A stretch of 64,000 bases of DNA from Pectobacterium sp. A5351 (GTDB lineage Bacteria > Pseudomonadota > Gammaproteobacteria > Enterobacterales > Enterobacteriaceae): positions 434,001 through 498,000 of the forward strand of contig NZ_CP116477.1 in NCBI RefSeq assembly GCF_028335745.1, written 5' to 3'. Of the stretch, positions 34,837 to 44,544 are shown one piece after another. The translations under genes were made by a program, and so were the position numbers. The notes under the pieces were generated by a model. The model made no database searches. It saw only the letters and a list, made by a program, of their open reading frames with translations, and was not told the DNA's origin. Positions within the stretch are counted from its first letter, which is position 1, and each line of letters starts with the position of its first letter.

Positions 34837-36240
34837 ATGAATACGCATCAATTGAAGAAAAACAGTCTGGGACTGTGGTCGTTGGTCTTTTTTGTGGTCG
34901 CTGCCGCTTCGCCGTTGACTGGCGTGGTCGGCGGCCTGCCGGTCGCGATCTCCGTGGGCAACGGTGCGGGGATCCCGGCGGTCTATTTGATGGCTGGCGG
35001 CATACTGTTGATTTTCTCTTTTGGCTATATCGCCATGAGCCGCTATGTGACTAACGCGGGTGCTTTTTACAGCTATATCACGCTGGGCATGGGGCGTCGC
35101 GCGGGTTTTAGTGCCTTATCTGTCGCGCTGCTGGCCTATTTCGCCATTCAGATCGCAGTGGTCGCGATGTTCGGTTTCTTCAGCAGCATGTATCTACAGG
35201 AACATCTGGGCATTGAGCTACCGTGGTGGCTCTATAGCGTGATGATGTTGCTGCTAATGTGCCTGTTAGGGATTGAAAGTGTGGAGGTGGGCGGACGCGT
35301 ACTGGGCGTACTGATGCTGATGGAAGTGGGTATCATGCTGGTGGTGGATATCGCGGTTCTGCTATCGCACGATACTGCGCCGCTCACGCTGGCGGCATTT
35401 TCACCCAGTGTGATTAATCAGGGCAGCATTGGCATTGCGCTGATTTTTAGTATCGCCGCCTTTATCGGTTTTGAATCAACGGCGATCTACGGCGAAGAGT
35501 GTCGTAATCCTGAGAAAACTATTCCCCGTGCGACGCTGGCCGCCGTGATCTTGATTATGCTGTTCTTTGCCTTCACCAGTTGGATGATGGTGCAGGCTTA
35601 CGGGGTCGATCAGGTTAGACAGCAGGCGATTAACGACCCCGGACGCTTTATCCTTAATGTGTCGACTGCGCTGGTTGGCAAATGGTCTGAACAGATGATA
35701 TCGCTGTTGCTGATCACCAGCCTGTTCGCGGCTGCACAGGCGTTTCACAACAACATTTCACGCTACCTGTTTAGCATTGGGCGTGATGGCGTGCTGTCTT
35801 CCAGGCTGGCGATGGTCAGCAAAGGCAAAGGGACGCCTTACGTGGCGAGCATCGTACAAACGGTCTTTGTGCTGGCCGTGCTGTGTGCGATGGTGGTGGC
35901 GGATCTCGACCCGATGATGCAGATTTTCGCGTTAGGATCGGCGATTGCGACGATGGCTATCTTGCTGCTTCAGGTGGGGGTGTCGCTGGCGGTTATTCGT
36001 TTCTTCCAGCGAGAAATACATCTTCCGGTATCACGCTGGAGCCGCTTATGGGCACCGCTGATCTCCACTGTGGCTATGCTTTTGGCACTGATTATGGTGG
36101 TCAGAAACGTTGATGTTCTGAGTGGTTCATCGTCCCAGATCGTTTCGCTATTGCCTTGGGGCGTGTTCGGCATTGCTATCGTGGGTTACCTGTCCGCCAG
36201 TCGGGTTCGCATCCCCTCGCCACAGGAAAATATGCCGTAA
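34837..36240 (+). CDS. APC-family amino acid/polyamine permease
   Basis: 467 residues from ATG 34837 (MNTHQLKKNSLGLWSLVFFV), preceded by GGGGGGC; the frame opens six codons earlier. About twelve transmembrane helices with the APC opening LVFFVVAAASPLTGVVGGLP and the characteristic FIGFESTAIYGEECRNPEKTIPRA segment around residues 210-232. Genes of this type import amino acids, amines or polyamines by proton symport or exchange. Third gene of the module, 85 bp after the alcohol dehydrogenase, so it is a good candidate to import the aminotransferase substrate. Confidence 0.88.
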   Translation: MNTHQLKKNSLGLWSLVFFVVAAASPLTGVVGGLPVAISVGNGAGIPAVYLMAGGILLIFSFGYIAMSRYVTNAGAFYSYITLGMGRRAGFSALSVALLAYFAIQIAVVAMFGFFSSMYLQEHLGIELPWWLYSVMMLLLMCLLGIESVEVGGRVLGVLMLMEVGIMLVVDIAVLLSHDTAPLTLAAFSPSVINQGSIGIALIFSIAAFIGFESTAIYGEECRNPEKTIPRATLAAVILIMLFFAFTSWMMVQAYGVDQVRQQAINDPGRFILNVSTALVGKWSEQMISLLLITSLFAAAQAFHNNISRYLFSIGRDGVLSSRLAMVSKGKGTPYVASIVQTVFVLAVLCAMVVADLDPMMQIFALGSAIATMAILLLQVGVSLAVIRFFQREIHLPVSRWSRLWAPLISTVAMLLALIMVVRNVDVLSGSSSQIVSLLPWGVFGIAIVGYLSASRVRIPSPQENMP

Positions 36241-36508
36241 CTCATCATTATCAACTGGGCTTATTATGGCGAGATAAGCCTGGTTTATGGCTCTTGGTAC
36301 TTCAGCTTGATGAGGCTAAAATAAATGACTTGTATACATCATAATGGCAAGTGCAACTCTTTTTTATCATTTGAGGATAGTCATTCTTTTACCTTCCATT
36401 TTGTGATTCTGGATGTTCCATATTTTTTATACTTTGCATATATTGAATAATAAAGTCATTCCATTCTTTTATATCACCTATCGCGCAGTCCTAGGGTTTC
36501 AAACGGTC

Positions 36509-36724
36509 TCATATCGCGATGCGTCTTTGATTAGAGAGATTGACAATAGACGCATCCCTTAATGTGATTGTCATGTAATTCTCTTGCATCCCACTGGCTG
36601 AGGTACGGTAATACCTCAATTCAACTTCCAGAAGTTCATTGTTGGAGATGCTGGTGAGCAGGAGCGGTGTCGATTTATCAACGGCTTTAGTCACGGAAAA
36701 GGGATGATGGTTGACGTGTCGATC
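36509..36724 (-). pseudogene. Remnant of a type VI secretion Hcp gene
   Basis: Translation of the minus strand gives DRHVNHHPFSVTKAVDKSTP, then LLLTSISNNELLEVELRYYR and TSASGMQENYMTITLRDASI. This matches the second half of Hcp tube proteins, where HKPFTVTKAVDK...PLL and YRTSxxGxQEHYxTIxLTDA are conserved. Roughly the first half is missing, a TGA lies just upstream at about 36727, and the sequence diverges after IVNL. No other type VI genes are nearby. It is an orphan fragment, probably left by a lost Hcp/effector island. Confidence 0.8.
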
Positions 36725-36876
36725 TCATGATAAGTCGTAATTTGTGGCATAAACAAAAATTTCATTCTCGTGGCCAGAAATATATTTATTTCCTACAGCG
36801 TCGATGCTTAAACACCCCTCGGAGATCAGCCCTGAATTTTTTCTGTGACTTTCATAAAAATAGAATTAGCCATTCG

Positions 36877-36916
36877 TATAACGCCCTGTTAAACCATCCT
36901 TGTTGTGGGCGTTATA
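36877..36916 (+). terminator. Perfect-stem hairpin in the 36241-37234 gap
   Basis: TATAACGCCC (36877-36886) and GGGCGTTATA (36907-36916) form a perfect 10-bp stem with a 20-base loop. AAATTTTTAT follows a few bases later on the plus strand. It may be the terminator of the permease operon or a relic of the hcp island. Apart from this, the hcp remnant and the MITE, the 994-bp gap is AT-rich and empty. Confidence 0.45.
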
Positions 36917-36970
36917 GCGTAAATTTTTATATGCATTTATTGTGGTCAAGGTCTAATTATTAGGTTGATT

Positions 36971-37096
<126 letters not shown>

Positions 37097-37234
37097 TATA
37101 TATTGCATCGGATAAGTAATCGGGTGGCAATGGATTAAATAAGGAGGGTAAATACGTTAGGTGTTTAATTAAATCGATGTGCTATTAATATCTCGCCGCT
37201 GACACGGCGAGAGGTATTATTTATTCCGGTTTTA

Positions 37235-38446
37235 CTATTTTCCGGCGCTAAGCCAGTCTGGCAGATCGTGTAATCCCATTGCCTGACGTACCAGCGTAGG
37301 TTTAATGCCGGGCAATTTATCCGCCAGCACCAGACCGACATCACGCAGCAGTTTTTTCGCTGGATTATCGCCGTTAAATAGTTCACGGAATCCCTGCATG
37401 CTGGCGAGCATCACGGCGGCGCTGTGTTTGCGGCGGCGCTCATAGCGTCGCAGGTAAAGATGCTGCCCGATGTCTTTGCCCTGTGTCTGTAAACGCTTCA
37501 GCTCGGCAATCAGCTCGGCGACATCCATGAAGCCCAGATTAACCCCTTGTCCTGCCAGCGGATGAATGGTGTGCGCCGCGTCGCCGACCAGAACCAGTCG
37601 ATGTGCCGCGAAACTGCGGGCGTAGCGTCCGGTCAGCGGGAAAGTCTGGCGCTCGCTTTCCAGTTCACATAGCCCCAATCGCATATCAAATGCCATCGCG
37701 ACCTGCCGATTGAATGCTTCTACAGGCAGATTCTGCATCGCCTGAGCCTGTTCCGGTGACAGCGACCAGACAATCGAACAGAGGTGCGGATCGTCCAGTG
37801 GCAGAAAGGCCAGAATCCCGTCACCGTGAAACGCCTGACGCGCCACAGACTGATGCGGATGTTCGGTACGAATGTTGGCGACCAGCGCGTGGTGTCCGTA
37901 ATCCCAAAAGGTCAGCGGAATATCCGCATGCTGGCGCAGCCAAGAGTGCGCGCCGTCCGCACCCACCACCAGTCGGGCGGTGAGCATGCTGTCATCCTGC
38001 AACGTAATAAAGGCTTCATTCTCGCCCCAGGCGACCTGTTTTAGCGACGCGGGAGAGAGCAGGGTGATGTCGCTTAACTGAGCGGCGCGTTGCCACAGTA
38101 CCTGCTGAATCACCGGGTTTTCAATGATGTGCCCAAGGTGGGCAAAGCCGAATTCTTCGCCGCTAAAGCTGATTTTGCCGAAGCTGTCTTTGTCCCATAC
38201 CTGCATGTCGTTGTAAGGGCTGACGCGTTGCGCCACGAGGTTTTCCCAGACGCCGAGATGGCGCAGGAGACATTCACTGGCGGCATTGATGGCGGAGACG
38301 CGCAGGGCATGGTCTTTCCCGAGCGGCTGAGGTTCGGCCGCCTGTTTCTCCAGCACGGCGATACGCAGGCCGCTGCCCTGTAAGCCGCAGGCTAGCGCCA
38401 GACCGACCATACCGCCACCGGCAATAACCACGTCGAATGATTGCAT
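37235..38446 (-). CDS. ubiI: FAD-dependent 2-octaprenylphenol hydroxylase (C5 hydroxylase)
   Basis: 403 residues; E. coli UbiI (formerly VisC) has 400. It introduces the first hydroxyl group on the ubiquinone ring. FAD-binding GGGMVGLALACGLQ at the N-terminus, VVGADGAHSWLR in the middle and LVLVGDAAHTIHPLAGQG near residue 295 are the three motifs of this flavin monooxygenase family. It follows ubiH with a 28-bp gap in the conserved ygfB-pepP-ubiH-ubiI order, so all are probably cotranscribed. Confidence 0.95.
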   Translation of the reverse strand: MQSFDVVIAGGGMVGLALACGLQGSGLRIAVLEKQAAEPQPLGKDHALRVSAINAASECLLRHLGVWENLVAQRVSPYNDMQVWDKDSFGKISFSGEEFGFAHLGHIIENPVIQQVLWQRAAQLSDITLLSPASLKQVAWGENEAFITLQDDSMLTARLVVGADGAHSWLRQHADIPLTFWDYGHHALVANIRTEHPHQSVARQAFHGDGILAFLPLDDPHLCSIVWSLSPEQAQAMQNLPVEAFNRQVAMAFDMRLGLCELESERQTFPLTGRYARSFAAHRLVLVGDAAHTIHPLAGQGVNLGFMDVAELIAELKRLQTQGKDIGQHLYLRRYERRRKHSAAVMLASMQGFRELFNGDNPAKKLLRDVGLVLADKLPGIKPTLVRQAMGLHDLPDWLSAGK

Positions 38447-38474
38447 TTCCGTCTTTTCCTGTTGGCGAGCTTAG

Positions 38475-39653
38475 TTAACGTTCTACCCAGCCCAGCGTGC
38501 GACGGGCAAAGGCGTCGCGCACCAGCGGCAGGTTATTCATGGCGATGAGACCGAGGTTACGACCAACGGCCAACGCGGTATAGCGGTTGGCAAACAGTCT
38601 GACCAGCCCATCGGTGATCGCCACCGTGGTGTCTTGATCGGGCGTACGCCGCTGCTGATAGCAGTCAAGTACCGTGTACTGGCCGATATCCTGCTGATTT
38701 TTCGCCGCTTCGACGAGCGTTTCTGCCAATGACATCACATCGCGAATGCCCAGATTAAAGCCTTGTCCGGCAATCGGGTGCAGCGTTTGTGCCGCGTTAC
38801 CCACCAGCGCCAACCGATGGCTGATGTGTTGGCTGGCTATCAGTAAGCGCAGCGGATAGCTATGGCGTTCGCCGAGATGAGTGAATCGCCCCAGACGCCA
38901 GCCGAAAGCCTGTTGTAGCTGCTGACGAAATTCAGCTTCACTCCAGCCATCGACCTCATGTTGACGGTGTTTATCATGGCACCAAACGAGTGAAGAACGG
39001 CCGTTGCTCATGGGTAGCAGCGCCAGCGGGCCATGCGGCGTGAACCGCTCGAACGCGCGTCCACAGTGGGGTTCGGCCGTCGTCACATTCGCGATCACAG
39101 CGATCTGATCATAATCATGCTGTTGCCACTGAATACCGCAAGCGTGCGAGAGCATAGAGCGAGAACCATCGGCGGCAACCATCAATTGACCCGTTAGCTC
39201 GGTGCCGTTGTCCAGCGTTAGCGTCGCGTTCTCTTGCGTCCGCGTGACGGTAACCACTTTGGCTGGGCAGTGCACGCGCACGCCCGGTGCCTGTTGCAGC
39301 AGGGCAAACAGACGTTGCCCGACGTCGTGCAGCTCAACCACATGGCCCAATGCCTGAACGTGATAGTCCGAAGCTTTCAGGTTCACTACGCTGGCGTGCC
39401 CACGTTCGCTGACGTGAATGTCGGTTATTGCGGTTGCATGGCTGGACAGCGACGGCCAGATGTCCAGTGCCGCTAGCTGCTGGCGCGTGCCTTCAGACAA
39501 GGCGATGGCGCGTGCGTCAAAGCCCGGATGTTCTTTGTCGAGCGGCGAATGTGCCTCGATAAGATCGACCGGGATTGTGCCCCGTGAAAGCCGCGATATC
39601 GCCAGCGCCAGCGTCGCGCCAGCCATTCCGCCACCAACAATCATGACTGCCAT
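38475..39653 (-). CDS. ubiH: FAD-dependent 2-octaprenyl-6-methoxyphenol hydroxylase
   Basis: 392 residues, as in E. coli UbiH. It hydroxylates C1 of the ring in ubiquinone synthesis, in the Ubi complex. FAD motif MIVGGGMAGATLAL, MVAADGSRSMLSH and ALVGNAAQTLHPIAGQGFNL are visible; the GN in place of GD in the last motif is normal for UbiH. A 62-bp gap separates it from pepP upstream, and the operon order is conserved. Confidence 0.95.
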   Translation of the reverse strand: MAVMIVGGGMAGATLALAISRLSRGTIPVDLIEAHSPLDKEHPGFDARAIALSEGTRQQLAALDIWPSLSSHATAITDIHVSERGHASVVNLKASDYHVQALGHVVELHDVGQRLFALLQQAPGVRVHCPAKVVTVTRTQENATLTLDNGTELTGQLMVAADGSRSMLSHACGIQWQQHDYDQIAVIANVTTAEPHCGRAFERFTPHGPLALLPMSNGRSSLVWCHDKHRQHEVDGWSEAEFRQQLQQAFGWRLGRFTHLGERHSYPLRLLIASQHISHRLALVGNAAQTLHPIAGQGFNLGIRDVMSLAETLVEAAKNQQDIGQYTVLDCYQQRRTPDQDTTVAITDGLVRLFANRYTALAVGRNLGLIAMNNLPLVRDAFARRTLGWVER

Positions 39654-39715
39654 GCTGTTGTCCTTTGCAATGATGCCATTGTCCTTTTAAAGTAATTGTT
39701 CTTTGAAAGTGCGGC

Positions 39716-41041
39716 TTAGTGTTGCTTGTCATGCCATTGCGCCATCAGCGCTTCAATGTCATCGGCATCTTTGACTACGCCAGCCGTCAGGTTTTCGTTG
39801 CCGTTTTCGGTGATCACGATGTTATCTTCGATACGCACGCCGATTCCCCGATACTGCTGTGGTACCTTGGCATCCGGCGCGATGTAAAGACCCGGCTCAA
39901 TGGTCAGAACCATACCAGGCTCAAGCGGACGGCCTCGATCGGTCGTGCCGTAATCTCCCACGTCATGCACGTCCAGACCCAGCCAGTGACTGAGACCATG
40001 CATGAAGAACTGGCGATGTGCCTGTTCGGCAATCCGTTCTTCCACGTCGCCTTTCATTACGCCGAGTTTGATGAGCCCGCTGACCATCATGCGCACCACT
40101 TCTTCGTTTACTTCGCGGATGCTGCGACCCGGGCCAAACAGCTCCAGCGCGCGCAACTGCGAACGCAGCACGAGGTCATAAATGGCGCGCTGCGGCGCGG
40201 TAAACTTGCCGTTGACGGGGAAAGTTCGGGTGATATCGCCAGCATAACTTTTGTATTCACAGCCTGCGTCAATCAGCACCAGATCGCCGTCGCGCATTTG
40301 CGTTTCGTTTTCGGTGTAATGCAGGATGCAGGCGTTCTCACCGCTGCCGACGATCGTGTTGTAAGAAGGGTAGCGTGCGCCGTGGCGGGTAAATTCGTGG
40401 TGAATTTCGCCTTCAAGCTGATATTCATACATGCCGGGACGGCATTTTTGCATGGCGCGCGTGTGGGCCAGTGCGGTAATTTCACAGGCGCGGCGCATTA
40501 CGCTGATTTCCGCAGGCGATTTGAACAGGCGCATCTCATGTACCCATGGACGCCAGTCAGTCAGCGTGGCGGGGGCTGCAAACCCCTGACGAGTGCCGTT
40601 GCGCAACGTGTCCAGCGCGGCGAAGATCAGCCTGTCGGCATAATCGTACTGCCCTTGCGCATGATACACCACGTCCAGACCATTCAATAATAGGTGCAAC
40701 TGTGTGCTGATTTCGCCAAACGGCAGGGCGCGATCAACGCCGAGTTTGGCGGGGGCTGCTTCCTGACCGAGACGGCGACCAAACCAGATTTCGGCCGTCA
40801 GATCGCGTACGCGGTTGAAGATCACGCTGTGATGATGTTTGGCATCGCTTTTTACCAGCAGCAGAACGGCTTCTGGTTCATTGAAGCCAGTGAAATACCA
40901 GAAATCGCTATTTTGACGATAAGGATAGTCGCTGTCAGCATTGCGCTGCGCTTCTGGCGCAGAAAAAATAATCGCCGCGCTGCCCGGGGCCATTTTTTCC
41001 AACAGACCTTGACGACGACGAAGAAATTCTTGTGGATTCAT
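39716..41041 (-). CDS. pepP: Xaa-Pro aminopeptidase P
   Basis: 441 residues from ATG 41041 (MNPQEFLRRRQGLLEKMAPG), matching the E. coli start and length; the frame runs 48 codons further upstream into the ygfB spacer. It releases the N-terminal residue before proline. The pita-bread metal ligands are all there: DAGCEYKSYAGDITRTFP (two Asp), HWLGLDVHDVG (His), TIEPGLY (Glu) and VRIEDNIVI (Glu). Second gene of the ygfB-pepP-ubiH-ubiI cluster. Confidence 0.96.
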   Translation of the reverse strand: MNPQEFLRRRQGLLEKMAPGSAAIIFSAPEAQRNADSDYPYRQNSDFWYFTGFNEPEAVLLLVKSDAKHHHSVIFNRVRDLTAEIWFGRRLGQEAAPAKLGVDRALPFGEISTQLHLLLNGLDVVYHAQGQYDYADRLIFAALDTLRNGTRQGFAAPATLTDWRPWVHEMRLFKSPAEISVMRRACEITALAHTRAMQKCRPGMYEYQLEGEIHHEFTRHGARYPSYNTIVGSGENACILHYTENETQMRDGDLVLIDAGCEYKSYAGDITRTFPVNGKFTAPQRAIYDLVLRSQLRALELFGPGRSIREVNEEVVRMMVSGLIKLGVMKGDVEERIAEQAHRQFFMHGLSHWLGLDVHDVGDYGTTDRGRPLEPGMVLTIEPGLYIAPDAKVPQQYRGIGVRIEDNIVITENGNENLTAGVVKDADDIEALMAQWHDKQH

Positions 41042-41115
41042 CACCTGCTCCTGAAAATAGTCCGTGCGGTTATCCGTCCCTTCCGCTCTGAATGAGGCAT
41101 GCCTTTCTACATTAT

Positions 41116-41703
41116 TTAGTGCAGCGTTGGCTTTTGCTGTTCGGGCGCAGTCACAACGCGCTGGCTGGTAAATTCGGTATGGCACAAAATGGCAGAAACG
41201 CGAACATACTCAATCACTTCTTCCAGTGATTGCTCCAGTTCTTCCTGGTCTTCATCTTCGTCGTAGCCAAGCTGTGCGATGTTGCGTAAATCTTCGATAG
41301 CTTCTTTTAGCTCGCCTTTAGCCTTGTTCAACTGCGGTTGAACCACGCCCAGCCCAAGCAGGAAGTGGTTGACCCAACCTGCCAGCGCGTCGGCGCGATC
41401 GAAGACGCTCACGTCATCCTGTGAGTCGTCAGGCAGGAAAAGCTGGAACAGAAAGCCATCATCTTCCAATGCTTCGCGCGTGGCCTGATACAGGTCCTGA
41501 AGCGGTTGCGACAGCGTCTGGGTAAACGCCATGCCTTCGTTAGTCAGTTCAAAAACCAGCGTTCTCCAACTGTCGTCATGGTTTCCACCACACAGCATCC
41601 CACTGATCAAACCGTGCATTTCCGCTGCGGTCAGCGCGACTTGCTGTTGGTGAAGCAGTTGGTCAAGGCCTTCATAGGCGGGAAACGTATTCTCTATAGA
41701 CAT
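41116..41703 (-). CDS. ygfB: YgfB / UPF0149 family protein
   Basis: 195 residues (E. coli YgfB 192). Helical family protein: [38 protein letters not shown], and the highly acidic [20 protein letters not shown] near the C-terminus. YgfB-type proteins are of little-known function; in Pseudomonas a homologue affects antibiotic resistance regulation. It heads the pepP-ubiH-ubiI cluster and is divergent from zapA. Confidence 0.92.
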   Translation of the reverse strand: MSIENTFPAYEGLDQLLHQQQVALTAAEMHGLISGMLCGGNHDDSWRTLVFELTNEGMAFTQTLSQPLQDLYQATREALEDDGFLFQLFLPDDSQDDVSVFDRADALAGWVNHFLLGLGVVQPQLNKAKGELKEAIEDLRNIAQLGYDEDEDQEELEQSLEEVIEYVRVSAILCHTEFTSQRVVTAPEQQKPTLH

Positions 41704-41895
41704 GCGGATTCGTCATCGTTGGCTGGATTGGTTCGTGCTATGCTACCACCAAGCTCCCTTTCGATACCAGAAAGGGCTTGTATCTTAGATCTCGGCTATA
41801 TATAGTGGCGCCCGCTTTAACGAACCCGATGTAACGGGTAATGCTCATGCTATGCGGCACGCGGGCGCAAGAACGACAAAAGGCAGGAAGGTGGT

Positions 41896-42225
41896 ATGTC
41901 TGCACAACCAGTAGATATTCAAATTTTTGGCCGTTCGTTAAGAGTGAATTGTCCGCCAGAACAACAGGATGCGTTGAATCAGGCTGCGGAAGATCTTAAC
42001 CAGCGGTTGCAAGATCTTAAAGTTCGCACTAGAGTCACAAACACAGAGCAACTGGTGTTTATTGCCGCGCTGAATGTGTGCCATGAACTGGCGCAGGAAC
42101 GGGGTAAAACCCGTGATTATGCGTCGAATATGGAACAGCGTATTCGTATGTTGCAGCAGACCATTGAACAGGCGTTGCTGGAACAAGGGCGGATCACAGA
42201 ACGCCAGGGTGCGCAATTTGAATAA
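41896..42225 (+). CDS. zapA: Cell division protein ZapA
   Basis: 109 residues, identical in length to E. coli ZapA. The N-terminal part ([20 protein letters not shown]) is a small alpha-beta domain and the rest is a coiled coil ([40 protein letters not shown]). It cross-links FtsZ filaments and supports the Z ring. It is followed by the 6S RNA gene and fau, the usual enterobacterial order. Confidence 0.96.
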   Translation: MSAQPVDIQIFGRSLRVNCPPEQQDALNQAAEDLNQRLQDLKVRTRVTNTEQLVFIAALNVCHELAQERGKTRDYASNMEQRIRMLQQTIEQALLEQGRITERQGAQFE

Positions 42226-42299
42226 CGTCGTATTTTGACAAAAGTACGGTGTTTTTACGCGATAAGACGTGCTAAGGTTTATCGCGAGTAACGAATAAA

Positions 42300-42482
42300 A
42301 TTTCTCTGAGATGTTTGTCAGCGGGCCAGTCCCCTGAGCCGATATTTCATACCAACAGAATGTAATGCTCTGCGGTTGGTGAGCACGCTCGGTTCGTCCG
42401 AGAAGCCTTAAGACTGCGACGTTATGTTCACCTTGAACCAAGGGTTCAAGGGTTACAGCCTGCGGCGGCATCTCGGAGATTC
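42300..42482 (+). ncRNA. ssrS: 6S RNA
   Basis: Starts ATTTCTCTGAGATGTTTGTC and ends GGCGGCATCTCGGAGATTC; the ends pair to form the closing stem (TCTCTGAGAT with ATCTCGGAGA). Internal segments GCGGGCCAGTCCCCTGAGCC and GAACCAAGGGTTCAAGGG match E. coli 6S RNA almost base for base, and the length of about 183 nt is right. 6S RNA mimics an open promoter and sequesters sigma-70 RNA polymerase in stationary phase. It lies between zapA and fau, as in E. coli. Confidence 0.97.
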
Positions 42483-42513
42483 CCTTTCTTTTATCACTCT
42501 TGACCCGTGGCGA

Positions 42514-43164
42514 ATGCAGCCCATGTCATCTTCTGATTCATCGACACTTCCCGATACGATACCTTCTTCTACGGCATCATCACGTCAGCAGATCCGTCAG
42601 GCTGTGCGGCAAAGTCGGCGTTTGCTGACGCCAGAGCAGCAGTCGCGCTTTGCGCAACAGGCGAGTGAACGCGTCATGACACACCCGAAAATCATGCGGG
42701 CAGATAGCGTCGCGGTATTCCTGTCCTTTGATGGCGAGCTGGATACCTCCCCGCTGATTCAACAGCTGTGGCAGCAGGGAAAGCGTGTTTATTTGCCGGT
42801 TCTGCATCCGTTTCGCGCCGGGCATCTACTGTTCCTGCGCTATGCGTCGGACACCGAGTTGGTACGCAATCGTCTGAAAATTATGGAACCGCGTCTGGAC
42901 GTGCGTCAGGTGCTGCCGTTACCGCAACTGGATATCCTGCTGACGCCGCTGGTGGCGTTTGATCATCAAGGGCAGCGGCTGGGTATGGGCGGCGGTTTTT
43001 ACGACCGTACGTTGCAGTATCGCAAGCAGGTGTCCCGTGGGCCTTATCCGATCGGCTTGGCCCATGATTGTCAGCAGGTTGACGCACTGCCAGTGGAAAG
43101 CTGGGATATTCCGCTGCCGGAAATTATTACCCCCTCTCGCCATTGGCAGTGGAGTACGCGCTAG
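42514..43164 (+). CDS. fau: 5-formyltetrahydrofolate cyclo-ligase
   Basis: 216 residues if ATG 42514 is used; ATG 42523 is also possible, and the open frame back to 42424 overlaps the 6S RNA and is not real coding. It converts 5-formyltetrahydrofolate to 5,10-methenyltetrahydrofolate with ATP. Conserved pieces are RQAVRQSRRLLTPEQQSRFA, the LPLPQLDILLTPLVAFD segment and the loop GQRLGMGGGFYDRTLQ. The N-terminal 20 residues (Ser/Thr-rich) are longer than in E. coli. Its stop overlaps that of nadR, coming from the other strand. Confidence 0.92.
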   Translation: MQPMSSSDSSTLPDTIPSSTASSRQQIRQAVRQSRRLLTPEQQSRFAQQASERVMTHPKIMRADSVAVFLSFDGELDTSPLIQQLWQQGKRVYLPVLHPFRAGHLLFLRYASDTELVRNRLKIMEPRLDVRQVLPLPQLDILLTPLVAFDHQGQRLGMGGGFYDRTLQYRKQVSRGPYPIGLAHDCQQVDALPVESWDIPLPEIITPSRHWQWSTR

Positions 43165-44414
43165 CCTTTGATCGGTTCAGGCGAACGATCGTGGCCTAAC
43201 ATCTGCTGTACCAACTCCACACAGTGCAGGAAGCGCGAGTCGTAGTCCGACTCTTTGATGTAAACGTACGGGATATTATTGTCAGCCAGCATCGTTTTCA
43301 GCAGGTTCTGGAACTCCGAACGGGCGGTGGTGCTGCCTAAACTGCGCAGCCCGTCGGCTACCCATGGCGTGTTGTTTTCCAGCAAAATCACCAGGTCAAA
43401 GCGGTATTCGTCGATCAGCGCCTGAACGAACGGGTGTTCACGCCCCTCATATTTCTTGCAGAACGCCTGCGTGGTGACGAAATCGGTGTCGATAAAGGCC
43501 ACTTTATTGGCGTATTTGACGGCAAAATCAATGTACTGTGCCTGACCCAACGCGATCTTGTCGTAGTCGGAATATTGCAGCGCCATCTCGTCGCCCCCCA
43601 GATGAGAGAACACGTAATCGCGGCCATATTCCCAGGCGCTGGTAGTGTTGAAGATATTGGCCAGTTTATTCACCAGCGTGGATTTGCCGCTGGATTCACC
43701 ACCAAGAATGGCAACCGTGCGCACAAAGAACGGTTTCACCTCAGTCGGGATATAGTCCCAATAGCGGAAGGGATCGTGACGAATCTGCGAACCGCTGATG
43801 TTCATAAAGGAGCGCTGTGGGTCGATCAGGACGGCCTCAATGCCCAGATGCTCACGGTATTGCGCGGCATCCTGTTCTTCGCTGGTGTAGACGAAATTGG
43901 GCGTGATGCTTTTTTCCTGCATGAACGCCTGAATCCCTTTACTCCACACATCCCAGCCGTGCGGGTAAGGCTCCATTCCTTGCTCATTAAAGGCATGGAT
44001 ATGAATGTTTTTCTGATACTTAAAGGTCTGTAAGAGCCAGCGCAGGCGGTCGCTGACGGTCGGCTGCTGCGACATCGAACTGTTCTCAAACAGCAGACGG
44101 TCGCGTGGTTCGTCGTAACCTAAAACCACATGCAGTTCATCGACCTGGCTGCACGCGCGCTGAATCAGATAAATGTGGCCAGTGTGTAGCGGATAGAACT
44201 TGCCGAAGACGACGCCAATACTCTTTTCGTAGCGCGGGAATTCCAGTTCAAGAAAGCGGTGAAGCGCTTCCAGCTTCTGCGCGCTAGGGCTTTTGATTTT
44301 GGCATTAAGTAATTGACTGAGATAGCCTTTGGTCATATCGGTCGCGTCGGCAACCTGCTGTAGGGTGCAACCCTTCTGGCGGATGGCGGATTTCAGGTAA
44401 TCAAATGATGACAT
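43161..44414 (-). CDS. nadR: NadR: NAD repressor, NMN adenylyltransferase and ribosylnicotinamide kinase
   Basis: 417 residues with three parts. An N-terminal helix-turn-helix (CTLQQVADATDMTKGYLSQL) represses NAD synthesis genes. A central nucleotidyltransferase has GKFYPLHTGHIYLIQRAC, its HxGH motif, and ISGSQIRHDP. A C-terminal kinase has Walker A GGESSGKSTLVNKLA. E. coli NadR is 410 residues. It senses NAD to repress nadB and nadA and salvages nicotinamide riboside. It is the last gene of the serB-radA-nadR group and converges on fau with a 4-bp overlap. Confidence 0.96.
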   Translation of the reverse strand: MSSFDYLKSAIRQKGCTLQQVADATDMTKGYLSQLLNAKIKSPSAQKLEALHRFLELEFPRYEKSIGVVFGKFYPLHTGHIYLIQRACSQVDELHVVLGYDEPRDRLLFENSSMSQQPTVSDRLRWLLQTFKYQKNIHIHAFNEQGMEPYPHGWDVWSKGIQAFMQEKSITPNFVYTSEEQDAAQYREHLGIEAVLIDPQRSFMNISGSQIRHDPFRYWDYIPTEVKPFFVRTVAILGGESSGKSTLVNKLANIFNTTSAWEYGRDYVFSHLGGDEMALQYSDYDKIALGQAQYIDFAVKYANKVAFIDTDFVTTQAFCKKYEGREHPFVQALIDEYRFDLVILLENNTPWVADGLRSLGSTTARSEFQNLLKTMLADNNIPYVYIKESDYDSRFLHCVELVQQMLGHDRSPEPIKG

Positions 44415-44544
44415 GGTGCAGCACTCTTGTTTAGCTTACTAAACAAAGTACCATAAAACACGGTAACCTCCGCTACTCTTTCACACCGCGGTTAGCTCTG
44501 AGTGAACAGGGGAAAAAGGTAGCAGAGGGCTGTCTGGGGGCCGC

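Noticed and set aside
39719..40690. 323-codon frame antisense to pepP
   Set aside because: It is the mirror of a well-conserved gene in a GC-rich region; the pepP strand has all catalytic motifs.
41938..42471. 177-codon minus-strand frame over zapA and 6S RNA
   Set aside because: It overlaps both zapA and the conserved 6S RNA; no protein features.
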